DNA of 64,000 nt, from positions 155,731,083 to 155,795,082 of the forward strand of contig OZ020585.1 in assembly GCA_963971535.1 (NCBI GenBank), written 5' to 3'. Source of the DNA: Notolepis coatsorum. Taxonomy: Eukaryota > Chordata > Actinopteri > Aulopiformes > Paralepididae. The position numbers and the translations under genes are program-made. Below, piece after piece: positions 60,219-64,000 of this stretch (within the stretch, counting starts at the first letter, position 1; each line of letters opens with the position of its first letter). A model generated the notes under the pieces. That model had not been told where the DNA came from and searched no databases. It saw only the letters and a list, made by a program, of their open reading frames with translations.

Positions 60219-62470
60219 AGGAGGGAGATGGATGAATGATTTGTTCTTCATTCTCTTCCACTTTGTGGCACAGGCCTCAGCCATGGTGCTACTCTTCTTG
60301 TCGCCATAAATAACATGTTGTGTGAACTCAAACAGCTCCTCTAGCACCTCCTCCTCAAGGTCAAGGCTATCTCCACACCGCGAGAGCAGCCGCCGTGCCA
60401 TAGGGCTCTTTGCCACCTTGTCATACACCGACGACTTACCCTTGCCATAGAAGCCTGAATTGGCATCACAGCCTGTAATACAGTGTAGCTGCACAATACA
60501 GTCTGCTATCTCTTCAGTAACCAGGCCACAGCTGAAGTCAGTCTCCTGCTTTCTCCTGATACAGAGCATACCGGGCAGCTGTTGAGAGATGACCGCTGCC
60601 GTGACATAGGCATCGGTGTCGGCTGCATCAATGACAACAGGGTCACTGTAGCCTGACTCACGTAGAACTGTGTAAGCAGAGAAGAGGATGGTGTCAGCCT
60701 CAGACTGGTCAAAGCTGTAGTTCTGCATTGGTTGCTGGGTTGACAAGTTGTGCAGTGGGAGCCAACAGAGTAGATGATCTCTGTATCTACACCCTGTGCA
60801 ACAAGGTCAGTCAGATAGCTGCATATTACTTTTTGTAGCCGCTCCTTGTTGCTGACACTACACAGCAGTGTTTTGAACTATCTGGCAGAGGGGAAGGGGT
60901 TGCCCAGCTTCATGTAGGTGTTGGGGACATGTACCTTACCTTGTACCCGCAGATCTCGCTCATCATCTTTAGTTGAGTATGCTGTGTCTTACTGGTAATT
61001 TACACAGAAAATACGTCAGCATCACCATGGCGGGCAAGGATGGTGGATGATACCTTGTGGACATAGTCCAACCACTTGTATGGGGTGCCATCTTGTGTCT
61101 GCCGATCTTCTGCTGATGGGGTTGCCATCGTCCAGATCATGCCCATGTCGACAAGAGCGGTGTAGGGTTCTTGCAGATCTACAGATTGGAGAGAGAGCTT
61201 CTGAATGAGCTTGCTCTTCTGTGTCTTCCTATATGTGCCATTGGAGTTGAATAAGGCCACACATTCCTCAACAACACGATGTTCCAGCAACTCGGAGAGA
61301 TTCACAAGTTGACTGACCTCAACCAGGTCGATCACTGCCTTGAGAACACTCCGCTCCATCTCAGCTTGGAGGGAGGTTTTCTTACTGAACACCCGGTCTT
61401 GCAAGAAGCTGGTCAACTTCTCCTCTCCCACAGCATGGGCTGAGTTGAAGTCTGCGATGAGTTCATCGGAGGCAGGCATGGCTGACTGTAGGGTGCGGAG
61501 GGTGGGTGAGGCTGGATCAAATGGGACGGAATCAAACTCATGCATGCATGCAACCAGGTCCTGCACGCACTGCTCATCTTCTCTCATCCTTTTCGGACCA
61601 CATTCTATGTGATTCCTCTTGGCTTTTTCTTTTTTGGCCAGGGCATTGTGAGCCACCCGGATCTTGGCCAAATTGTTCACATTTTTGGAGTGCACCAGCA
61701 GCTGCTTCTCATTCTGGAGGATGGAGAGCCAGCCAGACTTCATTTTTCATTGTACACTCGATCCACATGTCCCAGGCCATGTTGGAGTAGGGGTTGCCTG
61801 TGATGGACTGAGTGAAGTCAGTACGAAGGAAGGCGACCTGATCAGCAAGGAGAGCTGTCAGCATTGCCCAGAAGTCAGGCAGCCACCTTCCATACCTATT
61901 GTTGTCGTACACTACCATCCATGGCAGCATGGCACGCAGAGAGCTGACATACTCATCCCAGTTCCAGATATGTACTGCATGCACATTCTGCATGAGTGCA
62001 TCTGTCATAGACAGGAAGTCCCTCGAGTAGTCCGCCATGTCACTGGCCTCCACCTGGGTGAATAAATTGGTGATGTGGCTCTCGAGGTCAGTATCATCCT
62101 CCAGTGCCGCATGTGCAGCTGCACAAGGTTCTTGGGAGAGACTCATATCTCTCAAAATCTCAAGGTTCTCCCTTGTCTCATCAGCCAGGTTGGGCATGAG
62201 CCTCCCCTTTACCAGATGAATCATGAGCCTCAAGCCTGATAGATGAGCCTCAAGCAACGCAGCCCCCTCTTGTAATTCTTGCCTTTCAGTGCACGGTCAA
62301 CAGAGCCCTCTGCAATAACTCCTCCTGCCACAAGTACATCTCCTAGCTCACTCCCCTTGTAGCGCTTGTAGATAGGGCTCATCATCACACACTGTGTATG
62401 GAAGGGACCAAGAAAGGGTACAATGGCATGGTACTTGTTTGGGTTGCATCTAAATGTTGTGGGTAACACT
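60219..62470 (-). pseudogene. Broken open frame of an XPG/FEN1-like, probably multicopy, family
   Basis: Segments in successive frames form one protein-like chain: TFRCNPNKYHAIVPFLGPFH (62469-62230); LADETRENLEILRDMSLSQE to NPYSNMAWDMWIECTM (62230-61720); KSGWLSILQNEKQLLVHSKN to DYVHKVSSTILARHGDAD (61743-61000); KDDERDLRVQGKVHVPNTYM with an in-frame TAG (60990-60750); and DQSEADTILFSAYTVLRESG, VVIDAADTDAYVTAAVISQQ, HCITGCDANSGFYGKGKSSV (60746-60219). The ADTDA acidic cluster followed by TGCDxxSGFxGKGK resembles the second acidic motif and helix-two-turn-helix of XPG/FEN1 nucleases. Three frame changes and a stop make it a pseudogene here. The C-terminus is lost where the 27-bp minisatellite begins. 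I do not know the family's function; its style suggests a transposon-borne or amplified gene. Confidence 0.55.
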
Positions 62471-63201
62471 GGGTAAAATTTGGGTCAGTCAAGATTTGAT
62501 CTTTAGACACCCCACCCCCACCTCTTTCCTCCACGGGAACACTTACTTTTTGCAACATGCACCTGTTCTCCCAATCCCTCTGGCACCCCTCCCCCCACGG
62601 GAACTCAACCTTTCTCACAGAATATGGACATGCATATTATTCTTGAATGTAAACACACACATGCACGCACACACACACACACACATGCACGCACGTACGC
62701 ACACACACACATGTGCACACACACACGCACACACACGCCTGGATGAGCAAGGTCAACAGGAGTTCTTCATGTCAAGGAATGGCGAGATGGCATGGTCCAA
62801 GATACCTTTTGTAACAGAAGGCTGTGCTCAGAACATCATCAAAATAACTCCTGAAAGAAACAGCTTTCGAACACAACACAAGGGTTAACAAACCCCAAAC
62901 ACAGGGCTACAATGACTATATTAGCTAACTAGTTGTTGTTGCTAGCTAGCTAGCTAGCTATTGGGAAAGTTGGTAGCACCAGTGCTATCAGTGGAAAGGT
63001 TAGTCTGAAGCCCTGCCCAAAGACCAAAGCTTACCTTCCCATTCAAAAGTTACATTTTCGCTCTACTGTCTCTATCTAAATCTTTGCTCTACTGGATGGT
63101 GGCCATCTTGGATTTCTGGGTAAAATTTATGTCATAGAGTCAAACTGATGTCAGAATTGGAATCGTCATGGTTGACTTACACAAAAAAAGTGTATTCATA
63201 C
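62471..63201. other. No gene; (CA)n at about 62650-62738
   Basis: It contains a CA/CACG-rich microsatellite and a short (TAGC)n run near 62940-62960. No coding evidence. Confidence 0.55.
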
Positions 63202-63801
63202 CAGTGCATGTGAGCGGATCGGAGCGTGAGCGGCGCGGGGAGCGGAGCGGGCGGTTTTGACGTGAGCGAGGAGTGGGTTTTAAAATGTGTCGGCGCGACG
63301 TCCAGAGCGAGAGTTCTCCTCCGCTCCAATCCACTCCAGGCCGCTCACAGTGGTTTAACACTGATGTTAATATACATGTAGTACAATGCCAAAGCAACAG
63401 ATGGCGATGTACAAACATGAAGGCCATTTTCAACCAATGAGAAGGGTGAACCTGTGATATCCGGTTCAGGCTTTGTCACTCACTCCTGTTAGAAAAAGTA
63501 TCGACGCCATTGTTGTTGTCGTTAGCTTACATGCTAACGTTAATGGCAGCGACCATAGCATTGTGGCTCGGCTAGCTATCATCGCTTAATAGAGCTAGTG
63601 AATGGATAAACAACGTTATTTAACATTGCAGAATTGGTACAATTACAATGCGGCTCAATACAAACAATTGTTAAGGGGCCCAGGGGGTCAACTTGAGAGC
63701 GACTTGGGGGCGGGGTCAACATGAGCGATTAGCGGAGCGGACCAAGCTTTAAAGAGCGAAGAGCGGATTTCTCGGCCACGCCGATCCGCTCACGTGGCCT
63801 G
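63202..63801. mobile_element. hAT MITE with GAGCGG-rich arms, 8-bp TSD
   Basis: CAGTGCATGTGAGCGGATCGG at the left, and read from the right CAGGCCACGTGAGCGGATCGG. TSDs are ATTCATAC (63194-63201 and 63802-63809). Both arms are GC-rich with many GAGCGGA motifs. A family Y LINE piece (about 63625-63680, reverse) is nested inside. Confidence 0.85.
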
Positions 63802-63809
63802 ATTCATAC

Positions 63810-64000
63810 ATGATTATAGGTGCTCTGGATCAAAAGTTAATTTTTCAAGATGGCGTCAGCAGGTATTTTGGATTTGGCCATCTGACAAAAAATGCAGGGA
63901 TTTTTGGGAGGGACACGGGGGCTAAATATTTTATAAAAGGTCCATAGAAGTCAAATCAATCATCAAAACATCTTAGCCAGAGAATGGTCACGGAATTTTG
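63810..64000. other. Unassigned right edge
   Basis: No recognisable feature. Confidence 0.4.

Noticed and set aside
58724-60309. Several 60-160 codon frames on both strands (VMNTMM and FITPS repeats)
   Set aside because: They are by-products of the 27-bp minisatellite.

Overview
This is a repeat-rich piece of vertebrate, almost certainly teleost fish, nuclear DNA. The evidence is: spliced genes with GT-AG introns, BEL/Pao, DIRS, hAT, L2-like and RTE-like transposons side by side, fish-type dispersed repeats (for example the 'TTTACATTTAGTCATTTAGC' repeat near 31.8 kb) and very long microsatellites. I cannot name the species. There are no bacterial operons, CRISPR arrays or phage genes.

One host gene spans most of the window on the minus strand. 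I reconstructed twelve consecutive coding exons (5' to 3': 55978-55815, 55572-55439, 49644-49514, 33279-33133, 26930-26722, 21286-21153, 20998-20878, 19568-16941, 16366-15084, 13639-13614, 5243-5095, 3778-3648). Splice sites and phases agree across all eleven introns, giving about 5.26 kb (about 1,750 codons) with no stop. The encoded region is a long, leucine-rich, N-glycosylation-rich extracellular-type sequence without membrane or ATPase domains. Two giant exons and this composition suggest the huge N-terminal extracellular domain of an ABCA12/ABCA13-type ABC transporter. The real 5' end lies beyond 56 kb and the 3' end (transporter core) lies below base 3648. Exon 15084-16366 is almost entirely a 16-copy array of a 26-residue repeat. 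It ends in a GC splice donor and is followed by a 26-nt microexon.

Nearly everything else is mobile or repeated DNA, much of it fixed by target-site duplications (TSDs). By region: 0.7-7.1 kb, two copies of one TIR transposon family; 8.8-9.5 kb, a 5'-truncated LINE with a 19-bp TSD; 12.5-13.3 kb, a 51-bp minisatellite; 22.1-26.2 kb, a hAT element containing further nested insertions; 27.4-29.3 kb, a hAT with BED-finger transposase remnants inside another element; 30.2-31.4 kb, a TIR element with tRNA-like inserts; 33.8-48.1 kb, a hAT element tandemly duplicated, with a BEL/Pao LTR retrotransposon (36883-45664) in the second copy; 50.0-55.4 kb, a DIRS-type retrotransposon that carries a 5S rRNA-like segment in place of recognisable coding; 56.2-57.9 kb, an L2-like LINE; 58.4-60.2 kb, a 27-bp minisatellite abutting a broken multi-exon-like reading frame (60.2-62.5 kb) that looks like an XPG/FEN1-type nuclease family; 63.2-63.8 kb, a hAT MITE.

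Most transposons sit in introns of the ABCA-like gene. Coding exons are clean, so the gene is probably functional. The order of several insertions can be read from nesting and from paralogous empty sites inside the window.
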